A stretch of 64,000 bases of DNA from Nilaparvata lugens (GCF_014356525.2 NC_052510.1:16044778-16108777), one strand, 5' to 3'. Positions 1 through 10,859 are shown, numbered from the stretch's first letter. A program made the numbers and translations. The notes: a model not told the origin generated them from the letters alone.

Positions 1-165
1 GGACAGAATTTCATACAATATGATGCAGGAAACTTACGAATAAAATACAATGAACGGTTTGGATTAAGCTTTAATCAGTAAAGCGTTATTGGAAATATTC
101 AGAAAATGTCCGTCCATAATGGTTTATTTTTTTAATAAACAAATATAACATATTGAATTACTTAC

Positions 166-570
166 TTACTGCGGTGGCCACTCGTTGCCCAGTCGGTACT
201 TAGCCTCATCAACTAAGCCTCTCCAAAAGTTTCGGTCACCCGCGTCCTCCTCTTTTAGGCCCATCCTCCTCATATCTCCCCGGACCTGGTCCCACCATCT
301 AGTTTTTGGCCTTCCAGCTGGTCTCCTTCTATAGGATTATTCCTCAGTACACTGTTTGTCAGAGTGCTTTCTTCTTTCCTCAGAATGTGTTCCGTCCACC
401 GTAACCTTCTGCTTTTAATCTCACCCACTATGTCTGCTTCATTGAATATTTGGCGTATTTCATAGTTGTGCTTGATTCTCCAAACTCCGTTCTCTAAAAG
501 AACGTGTTGGAGTGTTTTAGTGTTGGGCCAAACATTTTTCGAAGAATCTTGTTTTCAAAAACAATGGTCT
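166..570 (-). mobile_element. RTE-like non-LTR retrotransposon, C-terminal end of the reverse transcriptase ORF (pseudogene)
   Basis: Minus-strand translation gives the C-terminal tail of insect endonuclease-reverse transcriptases. From 570 down it reads KILRKMFGP, then ENGVWRIKHNYEIRQIF, then SRRLRWTEHILRKEE, and after a one-base frame change near 325 it continues with RPAGRPKTRWWDQVRGDM and ends WRGLVDEAKYRLGNEWPPQ at a stop at 166-168. The family has exactly this order (KILRKIFGP, NGVWRIR, RRLRWAGHV, GRPKTRWWDQV, then the C-terminus). The polymerase domain lies outside the window or is lost. The frameshift makes it a dead fragment. Clade assignment to RTE is inferred from the tail motifs only. 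Confidence 0.8.
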
Positions 571-666
571 TTTTTCTTCTTTTTTATTCAGTATTCAAAG
601 ATACTTATTATTCTTTAACATATTGAATTAATGTCGTTAATTTAATTATTAACATTTGATAATTAA

Positions 667-874
667 CCTTCATCCGCTCGCGCCTTGTGGAGTTAAAAAT
701 CACTGCTATGCTCAAGCGAGTCACCAACTGAGCTGGATAAGGGCTGAAAAAGTTAGGGAAGATAGTGGGGGAGGAATACTTGGCACTCTCACCACTCACT
801 CATTGCCAGGTTAGGAAATATAACAAACATTCTAAAAAGGCGTCCAATTTGCCGCCCGCGCGAGCGGATGAAGG
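667..874. mobile_element. piggyBac-type MITE (208 bp) with TTAA target duplication
   Basis: The two ends are inverted copies of CCTTCATCCGCTCGCGC, and each is bordered by TTAA (663-666 and 875-878), the target duplication specific to piggyBac elements. No coding sequence of note lies inside. A second, much larger copy with the same ends is found at 33709-40529, and its inner halves near 33709-33794 and 40357-40529 match this one. Confidence 0.85.
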
Positions 875-878
875 TTAA

Positions 879-1678
879 CTTTTTCTGAAACATGACTACT
901 TACATAACTGTTATAATAAGTTATGTAAGTTGAGTAGTTATTATAATTTCTCAACTATTTATCATCAACAAAGTTATTTTCCTGCATGAATACAATCTGT
1001 CCATCGTCAGAAATTTGATAATGTGGGTTTTCCACCAAAACAACCTGATTAGCACTTTGTTCTTATAGTAGGCTCGCTGGCACGTTCAATGTGATTCGTT
1101 AGGTCACAGTGTTTCAGTCCAGCTACTACAATGAAAACATTAATTTATAAAGGAACTGTAATACAGATGAATATTACAAGTGATTTCACAAGAATTATTT
1201 TATGAACATAATTTTACAGGATTGTGAATTTGAATTTATAAGTCCTGTAATACAGGCCCTGTATTACAGGGGTTTTATGAAACAGGCCCCGTTTCCATAA
1301 TTTTCACCAACCCTTTGTATTCGTTAGCTAAATAAATGCAATATTTAATTTATTCACACCTCCAAAATAAATACTGTATAAATATTGCCTCTCGTTTGTA
1401 GAATGGTTTTATAAAATATTGTTTTGAATGTTTGTACAATATTGGCTCTGAAAATTTCATCAATTCTCTTCAACTTTTAGCTTCTGACATTGATCAATAA
1501 ATTTCTGGTGTGACATTTCAACCTTTGCCCAATTTATATTTTTAATTCCACGTTACAAAATATTGTATTGGAATGAATCAAGAAACCATCATCTACAAAA
1601 TATCTCCAACGTTTACACGATTATTTGATGCATTAATTAAACCTATTATTTCAATGTTTTTAACTTGAATTGTTTCAG
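879..1678. other. Non-coding stretch upstream of the MANEA exons, probably intron
   Basis: No coding sequence is seen on either strand. The stretch holds a short hairpin at 1244-1270, two 13-bp arms (CCTGTAATACAGG and its inverse) separated by one base. It probably represents the intron upstream of the first visible MANEA exon, because a splice acceptor follows at 1677-1678. Upstream MANEA exons are not visible in this window. Confidence 0.4.
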
Positions 1679-2375
1679 GTTTTCTACATCTACGATTCTT
1701 ATAGAATCGATTCAAGCGCCTGGCGTGAACTATTCAGTGTGAATGGTCAGCTGAGTGTTCGAGATACCAAGTATGACGGAGTATTTTTCGGCTTACTGGT
1801 CGACTCACAACATTGCTCGGAGATTAAGAAGTCACATTTTGATGGTCAGTACTTTCTATCCAATTACTTCTCTGTTCATAAAAAATTAAAAATTCACTTT
1901 GAAAGTAGAAGCTTTGCTAGTTGATTCATTTTTGCTATTTTGATCAAGAATAACACTTTTTAAGAATGCGTTTTTTTGTGAATTTGATGCAGGTTTCTAC
2001 ACGTACTTCGCGAGCAACGGCTTCTCGTACGGCTCGTCGTGGAAGAACTGGTCGCTGCTTGCGCGCTACGCGCTGGACAACCGGTTGCTGTTCGTGCCGT
2101 CGGTCGGTCCCGGCTACGTGGACACGCGTGTGCGAGCGTGGAACGCGGCCAGCAGCCGCCATCGTCGTCACGGCAACTACTACGAGGTGGCCTGGCGAGC
2201 GGCTCTGGCCGCACGGCCGCCCCTGCTTGCTATCACCTCCTTCAACGAGTGGCACGAGGGCACACAGATTGAGCCTGCCCGCCCTCGCCCCGACTACATG
2301 GACTACGAGCCCGAGGGACCCGACTTCTACCTCAACTTGACCAACTACTGGATCAGGCAGTATACTAGTCAATAA
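1679..2375 (+). CDS. MANEA: Glycoprotein endo-alpha-1,2-mannosidase-like protein, last two exons (3' partial gene)
   Basis: MANEA is a Golgi type II membrane enzyme (GH99) that removes glucosylated mannose from N-glycans, bypassing glucosidase trimming. Two exons are visible: 1679-1844, after the acceptor tttcag, and 1993-2375, after gatgcag. The donor gatg/gtcagt at 1844/1845 and the acceptor join in phase to give the glycine of FDG-FYTYFASNGF. Recognisable GH99 segments are VFYIYDSYRI, YDGVFFGLLV, FYTYFASNGFSYGSS, FVPSVGPGYVDT, ITSFNEWHEGTQIEPA and the C-terminal DYEPEGPDFYLNLTNYW, ending in TAA at 2373-2375. The GH99 acidic residues of the NEWHEG motif are present. The N-terminal half, including the membrane anchor, lies outside the window. 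Exon 2 is strikingly GC-rich against AT-rich surroundings. Confidence 0.93.
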
Positions 2376-2434
2376 CACATCTATCTATTCAATCTTAGAA
2401 ATAGAATTTCATGACACATGTTCTGTAACGCATC

Positions 2435-2485
2435 AGTATGATTGTTTCTGCCCGGAACGTAGTTGAGGGCAGAAACAATCATACT
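2435..2485. repeat. Perfect 19-bp stem hairpin just downstream of MANEA
   Basis: AGTATGATTGTTTCTGCCC at 2435-2453 is exactly inverted at 2467-2485, leaving a 13-base loop. It lies about 60 bp after the MANEA stop codon, so it is probably in the 3' UTR. It could equally be a tiny inverted-repeat element remnant. The function is unknown. Confidence 0.75.
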
Positions 2486-2489
2486 TATA

Positions 2490-2985
2490 CGGTAGAAATA
2501 TAATATATATATTATATGGGTTAGTCACAAGAAAAATGTTGAAAAATACCATAGCAGTGTTGTGGTAGCCAACCTTTTTCTCATGACTGAACAATTTCAG
2601 TTCAATGTACAATCACATTGACAACAAATTTCATTTTAAAAACTTTTTTTTAGTCTGGCCACTAACGGTAGAACATGCATGATAAACATGCGCACACATG
2701 TTACATGCATGTTTTGTCATCAGCAAGAGACTTCCAATATAATAAACAACCAAAAACCATAAATGAGCCACTGGAAAATTACAAATTATAATGATAGAAA
2801 AATAATTTAACCTCAAATAGAGCAGCGAAGAAAAAAATAAACAACAGAAAATCTGAGATAAAAAACCTAACCTCAAAAAATTTAGTACCGACAAAAGCAG
2901 ATATCATCTTTTAATAGACTGAATACGAGCATTGCAATTTCTCTGTCTCACATTTCAGATATCAATGTTATTCTTCTTTTCCTAA
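2490..2985. other. AT-rich non-coding interval
   Basis: No coding sequence is supported. A short palindromic cluster built on ACATGCAT/CATGTT lies at about 2670-2715. The rest is probably 3' flank of MANEA. Confidence 0.4.
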
Positions 2986-2989
2986 ACCT

Positions 2990-3900
2990 TCTGCCTCTCA
3001 GCGTCGGGTGGTTTTCAAGCCTCGGTCCATCCTCTCCACACCCCACTATCCTCCCACATATTCCTCATTTCCTACCATCTCTTCCCTCTTGCCAATCCCA
3101 GTCTCTCCATATATTCCACCTCAGGTCAGCCTCTGGGTCTTCTCCCTTCAGGTTTGGCTTCTGATACCCGTTTCATTTGTCTTTCCTCCCTTGCTCTTCC
3201 CGCGTGCCCCATCTTCATACTCTCTTACTTAATTCATTTCTTTCACCAGATTTCTAACTCTTGCGTCTCAGTCTTCCCAACATAACCTTTCTCTTATTCA
3301 CATTCAGTGTCACGCCTTTCCTCTTCAGTTCCTCCTTCCATTCTATTATGGTACCTACTTTAGAGTTTCTCTTTGGTGTCTTCTATGAGTATAGAGTAGG
3401 GCCTGAGCCATGATGCAGTCTCCAGTATGCATGCCACTGTTGCTCTTTGAGTCCGTCTTTTACAAATTTGATGGGCCTCATCCATAAAAATCATTATTAA
3501 TAATAGACTCAAAGTGTATCCATGTTTTATTACTTTCGTATTGTAAAATTGATCGGATACTACTCCATTCAGTCTAGTAATTCCTGTTGGGGCTGATTGT
3601 GGGCACTCTTAATAACGTTAATACATTTATTTGGGACCTGCTTCGACTGTAGGGCTTTCTTTGGCACTGAGTCGAACACAGCTTTAAAATCCAGGAAAGC
3701 CAGGTAAAGTTCTCGTCCACTATCCGAGATTTTTTCAATCTTTAAGAATTATCATTGTTATTTAGAAAATGGATCATGTGTCTGTCGATTCGGCCTGAAT
3801 ACAACTCTTTCTTCTTCGATCTCTTGTTCTAGAATAAGTCTTAGGTCCGGTTCTCGAGCTCCGGATTTAGCTAAGTTCTAGACTTTTTCTTAACATTCCA
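2990..3900 (-). mobile_element. RTE-like non-LTR retrotransposon fragment, degenerate RT to C-terminus
   Basis: Read on the minus strand from 3900 the order is that of an RTE-type polymerase. An EEERVVFRPNRQTHDPF segment (normally the GFR-R-T block) comes first. LYLAFLDFKAVFDSVPKKAL near 3690 follows, the block with the first catalytic aspartates (D-F-K and FDSV). A KEKL / EWKEELKRKGVTLNVNKRKV block near 3350 comes next, then the basic tail AKPEGRR near 3150. Stops and frame changes separate the pieces and the YADD box is not recoverable. It is an ancient, dead copy; clade placement is inference from block spacing. Confidence 0.7.
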
Positions 3901-4325
3901 TAATAATTCAAACTAGCTAAAATTTTACTCTATTTTCTCTTTATTTTATTTTGCGGTCATATTCTAGTTTTTCGAAATTTAATTCAAAAGTGGACTGCTA
4001 CTACGCCCCGTTTCGAAAAGCCAACTTGCTCTCTGTAAAAATTTGTATTTCCTCATAAATCCAGAAGGTAACTTATATAATGTTATGCGTAGGCTATAGA
4101 ATGTTACTTGCATTTCATACTCTGCATAAATCATAATACGCATATTAGAAATATATTGCAGAACGAATAACAAAATAAATAACTATAATTCTTCAATCTC
4201 AATTAAACTTTAATGCAAGGTAAATTTGGTCTAGAATAGAAATACATTGGATGAATTGAATGTATTATTAATAATTTCTTATTAATAATACTAAATAAAA
4301 GTCACCAGTAAAGAAACATTATTCG
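3901..4325. other. AT-rich non-coding interval
   Basis: No coding sequence is supported. It ends at a minus-strand AATAAA (TTTATT at 4326-4331), which may be the polyadenylation signal of the exon at 4750-4888. Confidence 0.35.
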
Positions 4326-4371
4326 TTTATTTTACATTTCAACTCAAAACCAAATTCACCAGAACACACAC

Positions 4372-4398
4372 ATATTATCATCACCATCATCATCATCA
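4372..4398. repeat. Short ATC/CAT trinucleotide microsatellite
   Basis: A run of imperfect CAT/ATC units (tcatcaccatcatcatcatc) is directly visible. It is probably neutral. Confidence 0.7.
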
Positions 4399-4749
4399 GT
4401 CTAAGTCCAACACACACTGTCACAACGCCTTCTGTATTTCATCGTCCAAGTACACTACACACTACACATCATCTCCCTTTCAATACAGTGGAATGAAAAA
4501 TCATAAATCGGAATGATTAGTACATCTTCAGTAAGAATACAATACAATTTTAAGAATACAATAATACAACAAATGAACAAAACAAAATATTTCAACATTT
4601 GAAAATCACAAAATCTTACAAATCTATTTTCTTTGGAGGATTTACTACTCTCCCAGATCTAGTACAATATGGTTTTTTCGTGTCTTCATTACAATGTGCC
4701 AATGTATTCTCCTTATGTGAATCATTATTGGAGATCAGTGTAAATATCA

Positions 4750-4888
4750 TTAGGCGTATATCCAGGCTTCTGGACGGTAGTCCGGATTTGATGCGATTAC
4801 GTATTCATGCAGAATCATCTGCTGAATGTTTGAACGAATCCTCAGTTGTCGAATAGGCTTCAATTTAGTTCTTCCATTGAAGAAAAAA
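4750..4888 (-). CDS. Possible terminal exon of an unrecognised host gene
   Basis: On the minus strand a pyrimidine-rich stretch and AG (at 4889-4890) precede an open segment that includes LKPIRQLRIRSNIQQMI, then ILHEYVIASNPDYRPEAWIYA without its first residue, and a TAA at 4750-4752. The codons are varied, with many C/G third positions, unlike the surrounding AT-rich DNA, and a possible polyadenylation signal lies about 420 bp downstream. I do not recognise the protein. No further exon of it is visible between 4890 and 5700, so the gene would continue leftward in its own direction only as 3' UTR and rightward as introns. It could instead be a chance frame. Confidence 0.33.
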
Positions 4889-5149
4889 CTTATAAAACAC
4901 AAAATAATGAAACATGAATTAATAGGTAAGGGTAAGCGGTAGCCTAACACATCACTATATCGTACATTAAAACTGGCGATGAACGCGAATGAGAGTATTA
5001 GACCATACCGCCGCTTGGTCTGTGGTTTCTAATTTACCGACCGAACTGATCTTCTGTCTGCGCTGAGCCAAGGCGGAGCCAAGATGTCTGGGTGGAAGGG
5101 CCACTGCGGCCTTTTGCACTACCACCAACGCTGCTATTATTGCTGTCTT

Positions 5150-5275
5150 AGGCCCATGTTATACGAGCGCTAATGCCGCGGCGTTATCTGGGCAATGGTA
5201 TTTCCATTAGTGCGCGCTAAAAACGCTGTGTATAACTTGGTTAATGCCGCGGCATTAGCGCATAGTCTGAGACAG
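5150..5275. repeat. GC-rich inverted-repeat block, MITE-like
   Basis: GCGCTAATGCCGCGGC at 5167-5182 is inverted at 5246-5261, and TAATGCCGCGGCATTA at 5242-5257 is itself a perfect palindrome. The block is rich in CpG within AT-rich DNA. No target duplication could be assigned, so the element type is open. Confidence 0.5.
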
Positions 5276-5684
5276 CCAAGCAACCATCCTGCACTGCGGA
5301 GCTAGGTCGAGTTTCAATGATGATTCAGTGATTCAATGATTTTATTTAAGCCAAAGTACATCAGTACATAAGCCAGGTCACATACAACATTCATTATAAA
5401 TAAAATACAATATACAATGTCAGCTTTTAAAAAGTCCAGTGTCTAATTGTCTTTTTGTGATGACTATTTTCACTATGTCCAACGTATATTAATCGTATAA
5501 TATGTCCACTTCTATTACCAATATAATATAATATATTATGTTTAATTTAATCAATGCTACAAAGTAATAAAGTATTAGCTATCAAATAGCATCAACAAAC
5601 AAGTAAAGTACATCCCATAGAACAGCAAATTACATCCCTGAAGTCACTCCCCACTATGTTCAACAATGTAACCCTCACAGCCAC

Positions 5685-5962
5685 TCATTTCAAAATATAG
5701 AATTTCACACCTGAAACAGGGAAACAAGATGAAATCTTGTGTAGTCTATTTCTATAGACATGCAGATCCGCACGGTGTCTAGTATTATAATTATGTATAT
5801 CCTCATTTCTGGCCAAATTCAATTCATCCTTTTTTATGGCTAACAGACATTGGAAAATGTACACATTAAAAACAGTCATAATTTTACAATGCCGAAAAAG
5901 AGGCTTACAGTGCTCAAGAAAAGGAGCACCGCACAACACGCGAATGGAACAACATAGAGCAT
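5685..5962 (-). mobile_element. Jockey/CR1-like non-LTR element, C-terminal end of the RT ORF
   Basis: The minus-strand product contains IRVLCGAPFLEHCKPLF, then KIMTVFNVYIFQCLL, then HNYNTRHRADL and GVKFYILK. These are the typical post-RT blocks of Jockey/CR1 proteins (R-I-G, H-C-PLF, KILTV-LYI, HNYNTR, G-KFYN-LP). The polymerase core is absent and the segment is joined at about 5960 to an unrelated inverted-repeat arm. Confidence 0.75.
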
Positions 5963-6635
5963 CTGCACCATACAAACAATTAATGTGTCGTTTTTGAAAT
6001 GAAGTTTATGAAGCAGGTACAGCTCCAGAATCAGAGTTGTTGCCCTGCAATAGTGGGACTCAGTGCGAGGGAAACTATTGATGTGTTGGAGTACTGATTC
6101 AATCGGAGGTTGGCAGGCCTGAGGTGCCAGTTCATGAAGTGTGGGCTTTCTCTCTACTCAATTTCATAATTTTCTAAAGTATATTACTTACATAAAGTTC
6201 TTGTGATTTTCAATATTGTTGGATTTTGCTTGCTGTGCTTACCAAGTTTTCGAATGTGACGTTTGTTTTTGGATTTTGTACTAACTCTGTGTTGGATAAC
6301 CTTTATTAATACTGGACTACTGAACAAGCAAGTTACAGTATTTTACCGGTTCTTATCACTAAAAATACTACTGTACAGGACTGTTCACTTGATTTTCCCC
6401 AATGATGTTTGTATGCTTACCCATTTTTCCAGTCTGTTTAATAAACATCCAACAAAAATGTTATAAATTGAGTTACTAAATGATAATATATCTCTATAGT
6501 TCTTGGAATCTCTCTCGTGTCTTATTTCTTGTGCAATGGAAAAACTATTGACTTTTCGAATGATACAGGAGCTGTACCTGCTTCATAAACTTTATTTGAA
6601 AACGATACATTAATTGTTTGTATGGTGCAGATGCT
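5958..6635. repeat. Inverted duplication, arms of about 68 bp
   Basis: The segment 5958-6026 is repeated in inverse orientation at 6568-6635 with a few differences (both contain GGAGCTGTACCTGCTTCATA on one strand). The 540-bp spacer holds no supported gene. The right arm falls within a Jockey-like RT fragment, so the left arm is likely a displaced piece of the same element. Confidence 0.75.
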
Positions 6636-6755
6636 ATTTTATAAAACCTGGAGCCTTACCATTCCTCAATTGTTGTAATGATAAGCTGATTTCATTGATA
6701 TCCATACTTGTCCAGTATCTACCTCATTTATGCTAAAGGGTTCCGCATACAGTGT
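6490..6755 (-). mobile_element. Jockey/CR1-like RT fragment (start of the RT domain)
   Basis: Minus-strand frames give EPFSINEVDTGQVW followed, after stops, by EAGTAPVSFEKSIVFPLHKK. This matches the start of Jockey-group RT domains (a linker, then G-P-S-K-SIV-PLHKKGD). Several stops and shifts are present, so it is a remnant. Confidence 0.5.
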
Positions 6756-7610
6756 TGGGCCACTCGATCGTAAAGGACGTAAAATTCTTTAAAATTACTG
6801 ACCCTTTCTTCTGGCTTTATTGAACTTCCTTTGTCAGATTTTGTTATGTTGAGGTTATTGTTCTTAGCTTTCTCTTTAATGGTTCTTAGTAGTTTTAGTT
6901 CTTTTGAAACACTGGGGCTCTTATCTTTCTTATTGCTAATGATGATTTCTGCACATTTGCTGCTCCACTGATTTCTTGATGCTTGTCTAGATGCGCTGCT
7001 AGGTTTTGAGTGTTGTGATTGTCCATGTTATTTTCTATTCTGAATTTGTTTGCTTTCCCAAGAAGTTCATTCTCCTCTTCTGTGAACGATGTGATTGATA
7101 GGTTGTGGATTCTTTGTGCAAATGTGTAATTTTCCTTCTTGCTGTTATCCCCCTTGAGGGATAGTTGTTTCTTTTTAGAACTTTGGTTTTTTCTCTACAT
7201 TTTTCAAACAATATTCACTTACTTTTCTATCTAGAGTATCCCACTCTGTACTATGTAGCTTTTTGGTGAGTTGCATTTAAAGAATGTGCAAGTAGAAACT
7301 TATATTGTTTCTTATCCTAGACCATTTCTTAATTTCTTACAGAATGGAAGTCCTTTGTGCTTGTTGTATTTCCTTACCTGCTGAGCTTGATGTGTTTTTT
7401 CTTGTACGCTAATTGACACATATTTTGGATTAATATTGTTCACTAGGCGCTGTTTGTTGAACCAGATGTTTCTTTCTGCTATCCCAAATCTCTCTTCAAG
7501 TATACAGTAGATTTTTACTTGCTCTGCTTGACTTGCAGATTTTAACATTACAGTTGTGTTGTGTGTGATGTGTTTTTCATTATGGAAAAGTACCACAACC
7601 TCACACACAA
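6756..7610 (-). mobile_element. Penelope-like retroelement, N-terminal fragment (tentative)
   Basis: The minus strand encodes SITSFTEEENELLGKANKF, later a basic IRKIRAPVFQK stretch, and KEKAKNNNLNITKSDKGSS. These resemble the N-terminal region of Penelope-like proteins, where an F-E-LL-KG-KF block is followed by the NNLNITKADKGN block that precedes the RT. An open stretch from 7608 to 7312 (ILEERFGIAERNIWFNK) may be its upstream part. No RT or GIY-YIG domain is seen. Confidence 0.45.
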
Positions 7611-7625
7611 CACAACTGTGATGTT
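7544..7625. repeat. Hairpin with 25-bp near-perfect arms
   Basis: ACAGTTGTGTTGTGTGTGA on the left is inverted on the right (CACACACAACACAACTGTG), arms 7544-7568 and 7601-7625. It sits inside the Penelope-like fragment's 5' side. No function is known. Confidence 0.7.
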
Positions 7626-8373
7626 GAATATTTCTTCTCTAAATTCATTGGTGAATTTCAAATCGCACTTGAATAAATTTGTCAGTGCATGGCAAACCTA
7701 TTTTTTTTGCTCATGGTGTTTACCAAATCTTGACACATATGTTGCGCCAGAATAACCTTTTTTCACATGGCGTGCCCAGTTGTCCTCATTCCTTACACGC
7801 TTTCCGGTTAGCTGCTTACCAGAGTCAATTGGATTCTGATCTGTTTGCTCAGAATCCAAATTTTCAATTATTGTATTCTGATCTGTTTGTTCAGAATCAA
7901 ATTACAAAAATAATTTATTTTTTAATACTGTAATTTGATTCAGATTCCAAGACTGGGGCAAACTCTGGATTTTCATCACTGCCATGATTTTGTTGTCGAA
8001 CAGTTCTAGGTCTGAACTTTTCAGACTGTAGTCATGGTCAATGAAACTCGAAGTTTGCACTCGATACTAAGTGGATCCTAAAGTGGGTCCTACCCTTTGA
8101 CAACACCAGGCCATAGAAAAAAAAATATCTCTGACAATACTGGCCACAGTGATTTTTTGGAAATACTGCTTCATATAGTGAGTATAATGTTTCCTATGCT
8201 GTTAGAAAGTAATAAGACCCTCCCAATGGCCTAAAAATGGTGAGATCCAAAATAGGATCTCATGGCCTCTTGGTGCCACTATGGAATTTTTTACTCATTA
8301 TTATTATGCATTTGAGACCCATTATGGGATCTCAAAAATTATTAGTTCAAAACATAATCAGAACTCAACAGTT
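7626..8373. other. Non-coding interval with palindromic piggyBac-associated motifs
   Basis: No gene is supported. Two 22-bp palindromes of the form TGAGAYCC-N6-GGATCTCA lie at about 8240-8261 and 8309-8330. Similar half-sites with GATCTCATGGCC recur at 9120-9245 on the other side of the piggyBac N-terminal fragment, so they look like subterminal repeats of that element. Confidence 0.5.
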
Positions 8374-8781
8374 TCAATAGGATATGAAGAAATAGAAAAA
8401 GAAGAATGTCATAAATATATCACTGATAATCTCTTCATCAAAAAACAAAAAGAAGAATTCAATTGGTGGTAGATCATGCATAGTGTCAATCAAGTCGGGG
8501 TTAACTCCAATGTCAATATTATTAGGGTTGAAAACATAATAATCTCTCTTACCGTCATCTTCATACCAGTTCAACACACTTTCATTGTTGCTGTCCCGAA
8601 TAACCTCAACTAATTCAGCTTCAAGTCCATCAGGATTCAAATCATTTATTTCGGGATCACTTTCACTTACACTGCTGGGATTGCTTGGCACATATTCAGG
8701 ATCTTCATCCGAATCAAAATCAAAAACAGACAAATCACTTTCACTTTCATCAAGATATTGGATAATTTCTTCGTCTTCCAT
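8374..8781 (-). pseudogene. piggyBac-like transposase, N-terminal fragment
   Basis: The minus-strand frame starts MEDEEIIQYLDESESDLS and stays strongly acidic, then reaches DLPPIEFFFLFFDEEIISDI, the block that precedes the catalytic core in piggyBac transposases (usually P-EYF-LFFDE-I--I). After that the frame dissolves into phenylalanine-rich nonsense. The catalytic aspartates are therefore missing. The flanking palindromic motifs suggest an internally deleted element spanning roughly 8200-9300; no TTAA borders could be assigned. Confidence 0.75.
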
Positions 8782-9456
8782 TATTTATTCAAATTAAATT
8801 CATAAAAAACTCACAAAAGCTACAACTTATCACCATCACCATAAACTCATATCCATTATTTCGCAGCTTGCAGGTTAGTTTACAGTTTATTCTGCTTCAA
8901 AACAGAAATCAACTGATGCCAGGTCTGCCAACATTGTCACATTCCATATTTTATTATATTATAATAGCTTATGAATGTAAATTTAACATTGGAAATGTGA
9001 ATTCAGGGATAAAATACTCAAAATGTTTAAATTATGATAGAATATTTCAGAGTTAACCAATCTCCTTGCTAAATATACCGTTTTGAAGGTTAGGATTTAC
9101 AGCACATGGAATTGATGAGAAAAGCATGAGTATGAGATCCCCTAGTGAGCTACATTGCTTCAAAGTTGAGAATGACGGGATCTCATGGCCTGTTTGTGCA
9201 GTATGGTGAGACCCAAAAAAGAATCTCATGGCCTTTTGGTGCAGACACCTAAAAATGATGTGGCAGGGAAGTTGTATGTGTATAGGTCTTGTGATCATGG
9301 TTTCAGTAGAATCACTATCATGTTGTGTTAACCCTCCAGGTCTTATTTCACCATCTGAAAAATAGAATGAGATTGGTGATCTTCAATTGAGAAATTGAAT
9401 GGAACAGCTCTGTTCATAATGTCACTAGTAAAGGCCACAAAATCTGCTTCAGTGTG

Positions 9457-10028
9457 TTAATAAGAATTGAAGATATCACTAATATGCTTGGGGTTTACTA
9501 TTTTTCCGTTTTCCCAGTTCAGCATTAGGTTGTCCTGTACTCCTAGCTTGTTTTTGTTTCTTTCATTATTGATAATCTTCCAGAGAATTTTTGGTTTATT
9601 ATTAGTCTTTTCAATTCTACTTCTTATCTGCTGCACTTTCTTCTCTCTCACTTCAGTGTCATAGGCCTTCTTTAAAGTAGAGCATTTTTCTTTATCTTCC
9701 AGAGAGCCTGTTGCCAAGTACTGGTTATTTGCTTAGTTTGTGTCTCAATGTCAATGTGTTATTGTCCCAAAAGATATTTTTTTCGGATGTAGTAATTTTT
9801 TTTAATTCTCGAGGCATTGCACTATCCATACTTATCCGCATTATCTTCAGAAAGTTATTATATTTGTCATCTACTTGAGGAGAGTTTGTCACCCTTGTCC
9901 AGTCAGCTTGCTGAAGCAATGTCTTTAGTTGATTTAGATTTTCTGTGGAGAAGTTTCGGGTGTGTTTATATATAGCATTTTCATATTCTACCGTACTAGT
10001 TACTTTGCAGATGACAGTGTGATGGTCG
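9457..10028 (-). mobile_element. Jockey/CR1-like non-LTR element, end of endonuclease and EN-RT linker
   Basis: The minus strand reads PDHHTVICKV (the conserved SDH-V end of an APE-type endonuclease), then LLQQADWTRVTNSPQVDDKY, then IRSRIEKTNNKPKILWKIIN, the linker before the RT domain. There are at least two frame breaks. The 5' side is cut at 10029 by the fold-back element, whose other flank does not resume the endonuclease. Confidence 0.7.
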
Positions 10029-10859
10029 GGAAAACAATTTTTTCACTGAAAAAAAATGTTTTTTGATAACATCTGCAACCGGCCAAATTTGCCAGATTTG
10101 TGCATTTTGTGTTTGCAATTATTTGTAATAATTTTTCTCAATAATTTTATAAAATATATGTCATTTTCATGCAGTAAGTACTTTGATATATCAGCTGATA
10201 TCATGTTTTCTATTGCTTTCTCCAGTGGATTCAAAACATAAGCAAAACCCCAGTTTTAGTGTGATAATATTGTTTGATCAAATCGCGATTTTTGTCAATT
10301 CTTTGAAGTGAATTTTATGATTACTTAGTCGTAATGACGAAAAGTAAAAAGTTATTCAAGAAAAGAAAAGGTATTGGTGCAAAGAGCAGAAGAAGCAGTC
10401 GGAGGCAGAAGATCGGAGGGAGGTTGCTTCGGGTAGTTGCCTCCTACCGGATGTGGGACCCGATTCCAGCCGTACGACAGGCACCAGCAGCACAGGTGAT
10501 ACCTCGGGAGAGCCTCCGTTAGCCAGGCGGCCATCTAACAGGATCTACCCTCTGCAGCAGCTTGCGCTGCTAATTACGAACAGGTTGTCGCAACAACCGA
10601 TTCACCGGAGAGGCAAAATAGAGCCTCCGTAAAGAACATGACTTCCTCATCGTCAGAGATCGGTGAATCCTCTGATGAAGAGCAAACCCCCCATACACCC
10701 GACGAGAGTAGTTCGACAACTGACCCATCAGAGAGGCAAAGCAGCATCGCCTCAAAGGATGAGACCTCTTCGTCGTCGGAGGCTAGTGAATCTTCTGATG
10801 AGGAACAACCCTCCCAGTCGCTGGACGAAAGTATCTTTAGTTTGGCTGGGTCAGAGACA

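Noticed and set aside
1966..2340. Arg/Ser/Thr-rich alternative frames over the GC-rich MANEA exon, on both strands
   Set aside because: They are shadows created by GC-rich third positions; only one frame matches GH99 and splices correctly with the upstream exon.
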